A stretch of DNA of 49,850 nt from the NCBI GenBank assembly GCA_016782865.1, contig JADHXR010000036.1, forward strand, positions 1-49,850, given 5' to 3'. Below, one piece after another: positions 34,127 through 42,101 of the stretch; position 1 is the first letter of the stretch; the number at the start of each line of letters is the position of its first letter. A program made the translations under genes and the position numbers. This DNA is from Phycisphaerae bacterium (GTDB lineage: Bacteria; Planctomycetota; Phycisphaerae; Sedimentisphaerales; Anaerobacaceae). The notes beneath the pieces are model-generated. The model did no database searches. It saw only the letters and a program-made list of their open reading frames with translations, and was not told the origin of the DNA.

Positions 34127-34819
34127 GAACTGTGCCGCAAGGCGTCCGCTACGAGACTTTCGGAGAGGCTCAAACACGTTTTCTTGGATGCGTGTGAACG
34201 AGAAATTAAAACTATTGATGCTGTATTGGCAGATTTTCCAGCAGATGTTCTTGTGGGAGATACAGTTGCTATCAGTCTTTTCTTTAGGTCTGAATTGGAT
34301 GGTTCCAAACCGGTTATATTGGTTAACCAAGGCACAATTGCCACCATCCTTGATGATCTTATTATTCCGGCTATCAAGGGATTAAAAAATGAGCAAGTAA
34401 TTGTAGTGGCTGTTCCTGTAAAGGAAGGTGAGTTATCTGAATCCTTTGAGAATGTTCACGCAGAACCGTTTGTCCCATTTGAGCACTTACTCCCCCATGT
34501 GGATGTAATGGTGACAAATGGTGGGTATGGCGGTACACAGCTAGCCTTATCACATGGCATTCCGCTGGTTGTTGCTGGCGACACTGAAGATAAGCGGGAA
34601 GTAGCATCAAGAGTAGAATGGAGTGGGTCTGGTATAAATTTGAGGAAACATCGCCCCTCGCCTGATGAGATTAAGAACGCTGTGAAGGAGGTTCTTGCCA
34701 ATCCACAGTATCGCCAGAATGCGCAGCGGATTCAGGCTGATTTTGCCGAGTATGATGCTCCGACCAAAGCCGTTGAATTATTGGAAGCCTTGGTTCGTGA
34801 TGAACTCCCTACTCATTAG
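34127..34819 (+). pseudogene. Decayed UDP-glycosyltransferase (GT1, MGT-type)
   Basis: The frame is open from 34127 with no usable ATG and ends at TAG 34817-34819. It encodes LSERLKHVFLDACEREI...DFPADVLVGDT, then jumps to KPVILVNQGT. In family members these two blocks are separated by roughly 100 residues of the N-terminal and linker region, so both an N-terminal and an internal part have been lost. The C-terminal half is intact: FEHLLPHVDVMVTNGGYGG, AGDTEDKREVASRVEWSG and LRKHRPSPDEI are the nucleotide-sugar-binding signature of macrolide-type glycosyltransferases. Base composition is AT-richer than neighbours and the strand is opposite to them, suggesting acquired DNA. The 260 bases before it show no gene. 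Confidence 0.72.
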
Positions 34820-34848
34820 CCTTCCGCATGGGCAACGAGTTGCCCATC

Positions 34849-35505
34849 CTACGCGATGAGCCGACCCTTGCTCATTTGCAGGGTTCGGGTGGCGTGTCCG
34901 GCGGCCCTGACGTCGTGAGTGACCAGCAGGACGCATCCGCCGTCGCTGACGTATTGGCTGAGGTAGCCCAATACCGTCTTGGCGTTGTCCTCATCCAGAT
35001 TGCCCGTGGGTTCGTCGGCCAGGATGACTTTGGGACGATTTAAGAGAGCGCGGGCCAAAGCCGTGCGCTGCCTCTCGCCCGTGCTGAGCTGGGCGGGCAC
35101 GTGGCCGGCGCGATCGTCAAGCCCGAAATGGCTGATCAATTCCTGCGTCCGCTCGGCAGCCTCATTTGCGCCCGCAGCGAGCGAAGCCACCTGGATGTTC
35201 TGTCGGACCGTCAGGTATGGAATCAAGTGGAACTGCTGAAATACGAACCCAATCATCCGGGCTCGCAGCTTGTTTCGCATCTCCGGACCCAGTTCGTAAG
35301 GATCTTGGCCGTCCAGGCCAATTTGTCCGGAGTCGGGACTCAGAAGGCCGCCTGCGATCAACAGCAGGGTAGTCTTTCCGCAGCCGCTCGGACCGCGTAC
35401 GGCTAACAATTCCCCCGGCTGAACCGAAAACGAGATTTCGCTCAGAGCCGTTACCTTCCCCTGAGCGCCATCAAACCACTTAGTGACATCTTTGAACTCA
35501 AGCAT
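34849..35505 (-). CDS. ABC transporter ATPase, MacB/LolD-like
   Basis: A 218-residue ATPase. Walker [10 protein letters not shown] (38-46), Q-loop [14 protein letters not shown], signature LSTGERQR (140-147; the second G of LSGGQ is changed to T), Walker [15 protein letters not shown] and switch THDVR are present. Sequence is of the MacB/LolD/FtsE type that works with FtsX-like permeases in lipoprotein release, peptide export or mechanotransmission. Its permease is the next gene upstream on the strand (35683-36969), with a 177-bp repeat-rich gap. It is convergent with the glycosyltransferase remnant. Confidence 0.9.
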   Translation of the reverse strand: MLEFKDVTKWFDGAQGKVTALSEISFSVQPGELLAVRGPSGCGKTTLLLIAGGLLSPDSGQIGLDGQDPYELGPEMRNKLRARMIGFVFQQFHLIPYLTVRQNIQVASLAAGANEAAERTQELISHFGLDDRAGHVPAQLSTGERQRTALARALLNRPKVILADEPTGNLDEDNAKTVLGYLSQYVSDGGCVLLVTHDVRAAGHATRTLQMSKGRLIA

Positions 35506-35509
35506 ACAT

Positions 35510-35682
35510 CCCAGCCAATTGGGAAATCCGAAATTCTAATATCGAAATCCGAAACAAACTCAAAATTCAAATCAACAAAATTCAAAACGAGACCGCGTGT
35601 GAGTTGTCACGCCGGCGTTTTGAGAATTTGACTTTTGAACATTCGATATTGTTTCGAATTTCATGCGTAGCATCCGATTTCT
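35510..35682. repeat. AT-rich interspersed repeat within the exporter operon
   Basis: The gap holds strings such as GAAATCCGAAATTCTAATATC, GAAATCCGAAACAAACTC, AAAATTCAAATCAAC and AAAATTCAAAACG, followed by GTTTTGAGAATTTG, ACTTTTGAACATTCG and GTTTCGAATTTCATGCGTAG. The right half mirrors the left half, so the block could form a long imperfect hairpin. Similar blocks are common between planctomycete genes (general knowledge). It does not separate the operon's direction. Confidence 0.55.
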
Positions 35683-36969
35683 TTACTCTTCGTGTAAAAC
35701 CACCGCCGGGTCCTGGCGGGTCGCCATCAGGGCCGGGATCCAGCCTGCGATTACCGCTAAGGCGGCGGCACCACCTACCGACGCTAAAAGCAAGCCGGCC
35801 CATGAGAAATCCGTGCCGATTACTTGCACATCGGCGCCTTCGCGGGCGGCGCTGAAGTAAACTGCCGAGGCCACGCCGGCGCCAAAGCCCAAGGCGCCGC
35901 CGAGCACGCCGAGAAGGACGTGCCTCGACATGAACATGATCAGGACGTGTTTGGCCGAGACTCCCAGCGTGCGGAGAATGCCGATCTCATCCCGACGAGC
36001 GCGGACGTTTGTGAATCCGAGCACGGCGACCCAGACGGCACAGGCCGTGACAACCACGGGTATCAGTATGGAGGCAAAATGCTCGCGGGTTTGCCGCAGT
36101 GTTGCCCGGGCGGCCTTTTCATTTTCCACCGCCTGCCGGGCCTGCTCCTCGACTTTCGTGCGAGCCTCGGCCCGCGCGATGGCGCGGGAGCCTCGCTCTA
36201 TGACCTGTGTATTCGGCAAAACACCGGCGATTTCCTTGCGTATTATGGGCAGCGCGTCGCCTGTACAATGGCATTCGAGCGCCAGGATTGCATTGATCTT
36301 GCCCGGCTTGTCCAGCAACTCCTGGGCTTCGGCCAGATAGATCCACGCCGTAATATCGTCCTTGCTGCCGCGCTCCTCGTAGCAGGCCTGAACCTTGAAC
36401 GATTTGCCCATCAGCTTAACATCGTCGCCGACCTTGATGTTCATGCTTCGATGCAGCTCAGATCCAAGGATTATTGTCCCGGGCGGCACAGCCTGCACGA
36501 GCGGCTTGACCGGGCTCTTGTGCAAATTGGGAACCTCGCCGCGAGTGCCGACCAGGATAATCGTGCGCTTGCGTTCGGGCCATTCGATCTTCTGTTGCAG
36601 GCTGGGCAGGAAATGCCGGACCGTGACAACCTTGGAATTCGCAAGTTGGACCACGTAATCTTCGGGCATGTACTTCGATGCATAATCGTCGGCGTACCAG
36701 TCGCTGAGATTCTGGTCTTTCGGCAAGATGACGACGTTAAAGCCGAGCTTGAGCATGGCTTTTCGCGTGTCGTCCTTCAGTTGGGCCATGCTTTTGGCCA
36801 GCTCGACCTGTTTGGCTTCGAGGATCTGCCCCGTGCGGATATCGTGAATTCGCAACAGCGTCACAGAGCCGATAAGCGAGCCACTGGCCATCATCACCGA
36901 GAGCACGCCCAGGGCAAAGTTAAGCTTACGATGCAATATTTCGCGTACCAGCAAACTCCAGATTGTCAT
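35683..36969 (-). CDS. FtsX/MacB-like ABC transporter permease
   Basis: A 428-residue membrane protein. One N-terminal helix (about 17-40) is followed by a large extracytoplasmic domain (about 45-305) and three C-terminal helices, the topology of MacB/LolC/FtsX permeases. The FtsX-family region is recognisable in VRARRDEIGILRTLGVSAKHVL between helices 2 and 3 and in the end WIPALMATRQDPAVVLHEE, where P-A-V-L is the usual terminal motif. A coiled-coil-like stretch precedes the second helix (ARAEARTKVEEQARQAVENE). It pairs with the ATPase at 34849-35505 and probably with the anchored protein at 37036-38256. The substrate is unknown; a lipoprotein or peptide is plausible. Confidence 0.88.
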   Translation of the reverse strand: MTIWSLLVREILHRKLNFALGVLSVMMASGSLIGSVTLLRIHDIRTGQILEAKQVELAKSMAQLKDDTRKAMLKLGFNVVILPKDQNLSDWYADDYASKYMPEDYVVQLANSKVVTVRHFLPSLQQKIEWPERKRTIILVGTRGEVPNLHKSPVKPLVQAVPPGTIILGSELHRSMNIKVGDDVKLMGKSFKVQACYEERGSKDDITAWIYLAEAQELLDKPGKINAILALECHCTGDALPIIRKEIAGVLPNTQVIERGSRAIARAEARTKVEEQARQAVENEKAARATLRQTREHFASILIPVVVTACAVWVAVLGFTNVRARRDEIGILRTLGVSAKHVLIMFMSRHVLLGVLGGALGFGAGVASAVYFSAAREGADVQVIGTDFSWAGLLLASVGGAAALAVIAGWIPALMATRQDPAVVLHEE

Positions 36970-36984
36970 GAACGCACCAACAAA

Positions 36985-37035
36985 ACTAAAATGTCAAATA
37001 TCAATCCCGGCGCGCCGGGATTACATTTTGAGTTT
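36985..37035. repeat. Palindromic interspersed repeat CCCGGCGCGCCGGG in an intergenic spacer
   Basis: AATCCCGGCGCGCCGGGATT at 37003-37022 is a perfect 20-bp palindrome. The 14-bp core CCCGGCGCGCCGGG also occurs at 20394-20407 and 25757-25770, both inside genes. Flanking AATGTCAAATATC and ACATTTTGAGTTTTC resemble the intergenic repeats at 26000 and 38450. Confidence 0.75.
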
Positions 37036-38256
37036 TCATTTATTTTTTCTGCTGACCGCCAGTGTCCCCAGGACCACTGCGAGCATCAGCCCGCCCAGCG
37101 ATACGGCGGCCGTTCCCATAACTCCGAGGCCTCGCACTCCACGTGTCTCAACTACCTCGACCTGTGCCTGGTTGACATCGATCTGATACATAACTGACTT
37201 GTCTTCGACCACCAACGGCTCGGCCTCTTCAGCAGCCTCAGCGGGCGGATCGTCGGCCGAATCACTCTCGGCCGTCTGCGCCGTTACGTTGAGTTCGGCC
37301 TGTGCCGGCTTGGGATCATCCGGAAACACACTGGTCAACTCCGGCAGCTCCTCTTCCTCGGCCGCGTAGAACTCCTCGTAGAACTGCATCACGGCCCCAT
37401 CCCAATTGACCGCCATCAGCAAATCCACACCTGGGTTCATCATTTTGATTTCGCACCCGCAGGGCCCGGTCAGGAACGCTGCGGCTTCGCGAATGTTGTC
37501 GGCATTGATGCCTTCGCCTATGAGCGTATAGAGGGCTCGGCCTCGTCCGAAGACCGGCACCGCCATCGGCTCTTTTACATACTCGTCGAGGTCAGGCTCG
37601 CTGTGCATGATTATCGACAGCAGTGCACGCTCGTTCGGGTCGGTGCGCGAAAGAGACACCGTCGAAAACTCGAAAGAAATCCCCGGTGTGTCCGCTTCCT
37701 CGACCGGAGGCGCGAATTCCATCAGCTCTTTGGTTACCGTCTCCAGCTCTTTCTTGAGCAGCTCCAGCGCTGCTTTGTCCTTGGCTTTATCGCCCGATTC
37801 GACGAAAATCCAGACCCCCGCCTGCCCTTCGGTCAGACGCTTGGCCACCTCTTCGCGAGTCGCCGACTGAATCAGCACCGCGACCGTTTCAGGCGTGAAC
37901 TCGCCCGTCCAGAACGGCGCCGCCCGGCCTTTTTGCCAGGGATACCAGAGCACAAGAGCCGGCAATTTTTCGGGGACCTTATCACCCAGCAGGTTCTTGA
38001 CATCTTCTTCGGCTGCCGAGTCGAGATCCATTCTGGAAAGGCGCAGATTCAGGAATTCGGCCGTTTCGCCCTCGAAAAGCTTGGCGGCGGGATGGCCCTC
38101 CGCGATCGGGCCCCGGTGGACCAGAACCCCGTCATAGAAATCCGCGGGCCATCTCTCCAGAGCATACCTAAAAACCGGCGTCGAACACGCGTACACATAC
38201 GCCGGCAACAAGGCCAAGAGGCCCATCAGAATTAGCTTTGTCCGCAAGTCCTTCAT
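37036..38256 (-). CDS. Exported protein of unknown function with C-terminal membrane anchor
   Basis: A 406-residue protein. A signal sequence (LILMGLLALLPAYVYA) ends just before Cys24. The region after it reads STPVFRYALERWPADFYDGVLVH. The middle has an Asp/Glu-rich character and a lone GPCGCEIKMMNPG segment. A C-terminal helix (about 376-400, GTAAVSLGGLMLAVVLGTLAV) would anchor it with a short basic tail inside. A Pro/Ala/Glu linker (about 325-355) precedes the anchor. I do not recognise a domain. It is followed by the FtsX-like permease after 66 bp, and the order of anchored protein, permease and ATPase suggests it serves the exporter. Confidence 0.78.
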   Translation of the reverse strand: MKDLRTKLILMGLLALLPAYVYACSTPVFRYALERWPADFYDGVLVHRGPIAEGHPAAKLFEGETAEFLNLRLSRMDLDSAAEEDVKNLLGDKVPEKLPALVLWYPWQKGRAAPFWTGEFTPETVAVLIQSATREEVAKRLTEGQAGVWIFVESGDKAKDKAALELLKKELETVTKELMEFAPPVEEADTPGISFEFSTVSLSRTDPNERALLSIIMHSEPDLDEYVKEPMAVPVFGRGRALYTLIGEGINADNIREAAAFLTGPCGCEIKMMNPGVDLLMAVNWDGAVMQFYEEFYAAEEEELPELTSVFPDDPKPAQAELNVTAQTAESDSADDPPAEAAEEAEPLVVEDKSVMYQIDVNQAQVEVVETRGVRGLGVMGTAAVSLGGLMLAVVLGTLAVSRKNK

Positions 38257-38394
38257 ATATACCCCATCTAAATTTTGTGTTACTTATTCACGTTATTCAC
38301 AGTCTCTACGATACCAGAGGGCTTTTTGTTTGTCAAAAGACAGTATTTTACCATCTTCGGTGCTCGCAAGCAACCAGCTGAGATGATAGTGCAA

Positions 38395-38490
38395 GAGTCA
38401 AAATGCAAAGTGCAAGATTAAGGAAGTCATCGCGGCCTGCCGGGATTCCACATTTCTCATATTTGATATTTGATGTTTTAATTCCAAGAA
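38395..38490. repeat. Second copy of the intergenic repeat seen at 25941
   Basis: TCAAAATGCAAAGTGCAAG, AAGGAAGTCATCGCGG, CCGGGATTCCACATTT and ATATTTGATATTTGATG follow the same order as the 25941 copy but without its 25-bp internal block. The GC-rich centre (CGGCCTGCCGGG) differs from the other copies. It lies between the exporter operon and tRNA-Gln. The bases 38257-38394 hold nothing recognisable. Confidence 0.6.
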
Positions 38491-38582
38491 ATGACAAGCA
38501 TACGACAAGCCGAGTACTGTTGAGTTCCGGGCTTGTCTTGCCTGCTTGCTGTAAGTCTTTTCCTTTCCTACACTTCCCACAA

Positions 38583-38653
38583 CTGGGGAACAGGGACTCG
38601 AACCCCGACTAACTGATCCAGAGTCAGTCGTGCTACCATTACACTATTCCCCA
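38583..38653 (-). tRNA. tRNA-Gln (anticodon CUG)
   Basis: Read on the minus strand, acceptor TGGGGAA pairs with TTCCCCA, D-arm GTGT-AATGGTA-GCAC, anticodon stem ACTGA/TCAGT around loop CTCTGGA (anticodon CTG), and T-arm CGGGG-TTCGAGT-CCCTG. The discriminator is G and CCA is not encoded. It is about 71 bases long. The tyrosine integrase at 38790 lies 137 bases from its 5' end, a common arrangement for tRNA-targeted islands, though here on the 5' rather than the 3' side. Confidence 0.93.
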
Positions 38654-38705
38654 AAAACGCGCATGTCAGCCAAAAAACAAGGCTAACTTTATGCGATCTA
38701 TATCT

Positions 38706-38780
38706 ACTACAACCTTGACTACAACCATTTCACAGTCTAGAATTTGACTATATCGCTCCGTTACATTGCAGTAGTCAAGG
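38706..38780. promoter_or_regulatory. Direct and inverted repeats upstream of the integrase
   Basis: ACTACAACC occurs at 38706-38714 and 38718-38726. CCTTGACTAC (38713-38722) is perfectly inverted as GTAGTCAAGG (38771-38780), which overlaps the AAGG ribosome site before the integrase ATG at 38790. Paired short repeats beside an integrase fit arm-type binding sites or an operator. Confidence 0.5.
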
Positions 38781-38789
38781 ATATTAATC

Positions 38790-39909
38790 ATGGCAAAACC
38801 TAATGGTAAGAAGAAACGTTCTAGCAAATTCCCGCTTACTCTACATCCGACAGGTCAATATTGCAAGAAAATTCGAGGGAAGCTCTACTATTTCGGCGCC
38901 GACAAGAGGCGGGCACTAGAACGATATCTGCAGGAAGCAACAGACCTGCATTCTGGTCGTGCAACTCGTCTGCGTAATGCTGATGCTGAGATGACTCTGA
39001 GAAGCTTGTGCAACCTCTATTTGGAGCACCAATTAGCAAGAGTCAATGCCGGCGACTTAACAGAACGCTACTACGCAGACCAAGTCAAATCACTTAGGAA
39101 GTTTGCCGGTCATACTGGTCCGTCTTGCTGGATCTCGAGTATCAGAACAATAGACCTCCAGGATTACCGTAACATGTTGATTCAGAAATATGGCACTCCC
39201 GCTGGGGCCAATCTTAATATTGCGATAATGAAGGCTATGTTCAACTGGGCTAAAAAGAATGATATTCTACAGTCAATTCCTAACATTGATGCCGTGGCAA
39301 AGTTGAGGACCATTAAGAAGGAGAAACCGCTCTTTGACTCGACAGAAATCCGACAATTGGTGATCAATGCAGACAACCCAATGCGGGCCATGATATGGCT
39401 GGGTTTGAACTGTGGATTCGGTTGTACGGATTGCCGAGCTAAAATGGGAAGACCTGGATTTGGAGAGCGGCCGAGTCAATCTGAGTCGTAAAAAAACGGG
39501 CATTGCCAGAAATCTACCCCTATGGCCAGAGACCATTGACGCGCTGAAGACCATGCCGAAACTTGGTGAACTCGTGTTCTACACCAAGAGAGGAAATCCC
39601 TGGGTGAGAGTCATTAAGACGACGGATGGGAAGAATGCTGTGAAATACTCAAGGTATGACGCTGTTTCTGCCATGTTCTCCAAACTTCTGAAAAAGAGTG
39701 GCATCAAAACCGAGAGAGGTGTGAATTTCTACACTCTCAGAAGAACTGCCGCAACGTTGGCGGCGAGGTCGGGCGATCCATTCGCCGTCCAAAGACTGCT
39801 AGGGCACGCTGACCTGAAGATGGCGACCACTTATGTCCAGGATGTCTCGGAACAGACAGACCGGATTATTAACAACAGTAGGAAATTCATAGTCCAAGAT
39901 GATTCCTGA
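38790..39909 (+). pseudogene. Tyrosine recombinase/integrase with a frameshift
   Basis: The N-terminal part (38790 to about 39430) has a basic start (KPNGKKKRSSKFP), an arm/core-binding SAM-like region with EHQLARVNAGDLTERYYAD, and FDSTEIRQLV. The catalytic domain continues in another frame from about 39434 (AELKWEDLDLESGRVNLSRKKTG) to the stop at 39907-39909. At GATTGCCGAGCTA two bases appear lost: restoring GATTGCGCCGAG would give a continuous CTDCAELKW. The C-terminal LRRTAATLA, LLGHADLKMATTYVQ motifs carry the second Arg, His and nucleophile Tyr; the position of the first Arg reads GFGCTDC, as in a planctomycete-type subfamily. Either inactive or a sequencing error. It overlaps the convergent HTH gene by 23 bp. 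Confidence 0.85.
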
Positions 39910-40288
39910 CTTTGGGGAATCGCCTTGAGCGCGAGGTATCGGTAGACCGGCTGGGAGAGGTCTTCACCTTCTTTGCTGCAACGTACTTCTGCAAATCTGC
40001 TCTGTTTATTCGGTAGTGACCCCTTTGTGCAATATGGCCATTCGTGTCTACAATATTGATGGCTTCCAATTCCCCGTTTCGAATTAGCCGATAGACAACG
40101 TTCTTGGAAATCCTTAACTCTTCAGCTATCTCCTCGACGGTCAGCCAGTCTGATGTGGAGGCTCTGCGGGCGTCTTCGAGCATGTCAAAGAAACGCCGCA
40201 TATGTGCAAGCAGGTCTTTACATACGGGACAACCATTATGGCCCGGTGCTTCCGGGCTGTTTCGGTTGTCCGCCATTTTCCCCATCAT
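39887..40288 (-). CDS. Helix-turn-helix (excisionase/MerR-like) DNA-binding protein
   Basis: A 133-residue protein. The N-terminal part contains CPVCKDLLAHM (a CxxC pair) and a helix. Residues about 47-80 form a winged helix-turn-helix of the excisionase/HTH_17 type: DWLTVEEIAEELRISKNVVYRLIRNGELEAI, followed by the wing HYRINRADLQKYVAAKK and a basic tail. Proteins of this kind act as excisionases or small repressors beside tyrosine integrases. It is convergent with and overlaps the integrase end by 23 bp and is divergent from the zinc-ribbon/ArdC pair. It probably directs excision or represses one of the flanking promoters. Confidence 0.82.
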   Translation of the reverse strand: MMGKMADNRNSPEAPGHNGCPVCKDLLAHMRRFFDMLEDARRASTSDWLTVEEIAEELRISKNVVYRLIRNGELEAINIVDTNGHIAQRGHYRINRADLQKYVAAKKVKTSPSRSTDTSRSRRFPKVRNHLGL

Positions 40289-40489
40289 CGTGTGGTCCTG
40301 GACATTTTCTTTTTACCATTTCACTGAGCTTGCTGTATTGGCAGCTGTCACTCACGCCACATTCAGCTTCTCTCTTAACAGGATACCACAAACCTTCCCC
40401 CTCGCAGCCGCCTGAGGCTTACAAACCAGTGATTTATGAACAACCTTTCGCGTTCACCATGCCGTACTATTGATGATGAGTGCTTGCCC

Positions 40490-40525
40490 GACTTTGGTTT
40501 TTCGAGGAGTAGAAAAACCAAAGTC
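40490..40525 (+). promoter_or_regulatory. Perfect 14-bp hairpin in the leader of the zinc-ribbon/ArdC operon
   Basis: GACTTTGGTTTTTC (40490-40503) is followed by an 8-base loop (GAGGAGTA) and its exact complement GAAAAACCAAAGTC (40512-40525). The ribosome site GGAGGTGA starts five bases later. It could be an operator, a leader hairpin controlling translation or attenuation, or a nicking/recombination site of the element. The rest of the gap 40289-40489 shows no gene. Confidence 0.75.
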
Positions 40526-40545
40526 ATCATGGAGGTGATGCAAGA

Positions 40546-40695
40546 ATGAGAGAATGCAAACTGTGTGGGAAAGACACACCAGAGCTACTTGGACCATACT
40601 GCGGCCGGTGCGACAAGATAGTCGGGGATGTGAATGCTGGCTTGGCTGCTGAATTTGAACCGGGCGAAAATGCCGGTGTACGGCAGCAGGGGTGA
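40546..40695 (+). CDS. 49-residue zinc-ribbon protein
   Basis: A small gene with an excellent ribosome site (GGAGGTGA, seven bases from the ATG). The peptide begins MRECKLCGKDTPELLGPYCG and continues RCDKIVGDV. Cys4-x2-Cys7 and Cys19-x2-Cys22 form a zinc-ribbon knuckle pair. The acidic tail (EFEPGENAG) shows no similarity I recognise. Its stop is six bases before the ATG of the ArdC-like gene, and that gene's ribosome site (AGGGGTGA) overlaps this stop, so the two are translationally linked. It may regulate its own hairpin leader or assist the ArdC-like protein. Confidence 0.78.
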   Translation: MRECKLCGKDTPELLGPYCGRCDKIVGDVNAGLAAEFEPGENAGVRQQG

Positions 40696-40701
40696 ACAAC
40701 A

Positions 40702-41565
40702 ATGAAGAACAATTATGCAAGAAAGGTATCGCGAGAGGCTTTCAACGAACTAGTTGAAGCCGTAGAGGCCGGCAAGAGCCAGAAGCTCGTCAACTATCTG
40801 AAAGCTATGGGCAGGTTCCACAACTACAGCTTGGGCAATGCTATTATGATCGGTTTTCAGAAGCCGGATGCAACGAGAGTCGCGGGCTTTCGTGCTTGGC
40901 AGAAGCTGGGCAGGCACGTGAAGAAGAACGAGAAGGGAATTGCCATAATGGCACCGATTTTCTGGCGCAAGAAGGTGACCCATACAGATGAGGGAGACAG
41001 ACAAGAAGATTCCGACGAAGATGCTGTGGCGTTCAAGACTGCCTACGTGTTCGATATCAGTCAGACAGATGGAACACCGTTGCCGGATTTTGCCAGGGTG
41101 AATGGTGATCCCGGCGTCTACACAGAGAGATTGAGAGAGTATGTCACCAGCAGAGGCATCATGTTGGAGTACAGCGATGCGATTGGTTCTGCTGAAGGCG
41201 TTTCTGCTGGGGGATTGATAAAACTCAAGAAGGGACTGTCTGCAGCAGAGGAACTCTCGGTTTTAGCCCATGAGGCCGCTCACGAAATGCTTCACCGAGT
41301 CAAAGAGAGCCCTCCAAAGGATAAGAAAGTAAGAGAGACTGAAGCTGAGGCCGTTGCTTTTGTTGTTTGTCACGGCATAGGTTTAGACACAAACAGTGCC
41401 AGCAGTGATTACATTCAGTTGTACAACGGCGACAAAGAGACTCTCATGAAGTCGCTGGAGCGGATACAGAGGACGGCAGCGGAGATTTTGGATGCGGTTA
41501 TGGCGGATAAGGAATCTGTGGGTGAGGCTGCGGGTGGGGAGGCTTGTGTGGCCGTTGCTGCGTAG
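40702..41565 (+). CDS. ArdC-like antirestriction/ssDNA-binding protein with zinc metallopeptidase domain
   Basis: A 287-residue protein. The N-terminal ArdC-type domain (about 8-100) is marked by LVNYLKAMGRFHNYSLGNAIMI, TRVAGFRAWQKLGRHVKKNEKGIAIMAP and TAYVFDISQTDG. The C-terminal part has a metallopeptidase motif LAHEAAHEMLH (H-E-A-A-H) and a downstream ETEAEAVAFVV that supplies the third ligand, as in ImmA/IrrE- and SprT-like peptidases. ArdC proteins bind single-stranded DNA and protect incoming conjugative DNA from restriction. Presence here, behind an integrase, marks the segment as a mobile island. The basic region is AT-richer than flanking chromosomal genes. The 3' tail is Ala/Gly/Glu-rich. 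Confidence 0.87.
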   Translation: MKNNYARKVSREAFNELVEAVEAGKSQKLVNYLKAMGRFHNYSLGNAIMIGFQKPDATRVAGFRAWQKLGRHVKKNEKGIAIMAPIFWRKKVTHTDEGDRQEDSDEDAVAFKTAYVFDISQTDGTPLPDFARVNGDPGVYTERLREYVTSRGIMLEYSDAIGSAEGVSAGGLIKLKKGLSAAEELSVLAHEAAHEMLHRVKESPPKDKKVRETEAEAVAFVVCHGIGLDTNSASSDYIQLYNGDKETLMKSLERIQRTAAEILDAVMADKESVGEAAGGEACVAVAA

Positions 41566-41810
41566 GCATAGGAAGAATCCTCTTGCTGACGCCACGAAGG
41601 TTGCGTATCAAGGAATTCGCACCGGACATTGAATACTATGCGAATAGAAAATTCCTATAAAATCTTCGCTTTAAGCCCAAAAATAGATGTCCATGTCTGC
41701 TCGAAATGGAAAAAATAAGGGTCTGTGGAGTCAAAATGGAGACACGCTGTCACCTGATCTTGGCGGTGTTTTTCAACTCGTGAAAAAGGTGATTTTTCGA
41801 TGGATTATGA

Positions 41811-42066
41811 CGTCTTCCAACCGCCGAGAAAGTGACAGTTACGCTGCGGGAAACCATGGCCCGCTTCGCCGTGGAATGGTTCGCCCCTTCCACGGGCAAA
41901 ACCATTACCGCCAAGGCGGTCATCGAAAGTCCTACGTCTTGATACTATGGTGTTGCTCTGACGAGAAAGTCAGTTCAACCGGCGTGTCACCGCATTCAGC
42001 GCAAAAGTCGCCGAACTAGGCATGACGCTCGGTATCACTGCCAGCCACAAACTGTGGAGTACCTGA
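41811..42066 (+). pseudogene. Fragments of decayed genes at the island's right side
   Basis: A short open piece (41811-41942) reads RLPTAEKVTVTLRETMARFA then VEWFAPSTGKT, resembling the end of the putative collagen-binding domain that closes DUF4038/apiosidase-like glycoside hydrolases. A second piece in another frame (41974-42066) reads FNRRVTAFSAKVAELGMTLG then ITASHKLWST and ends at a stop; I do not recognise it. Neither has a start or ribosome site. The gap 41566-41810 shows nothing else. Confidence 0.45.
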
Positions 42067-42101
42067 AGGGACATGCCAAGCCGAGCAGGTTGGATCGTCG
42101 A

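Noticed and set aside
35824..37197. A 457-residue plus-strand frame
   Set aside because: Antisense to the FtsX-like permease and the end of the anchored protein. The minus frames carry membrane helices and family motifs.
39908..39922. TTTGGGGAAT as a second attachment-site copy of tRNA-Gln
   Set aside because: Only ten bases match and the orientation is opposite to the tRNA; likely chance.
41687..42019. A 110-residue plus-strand frame
   Set aside because: It crosses two gene fragments that are recognisable in other frames, and it has no protein-like pattern.
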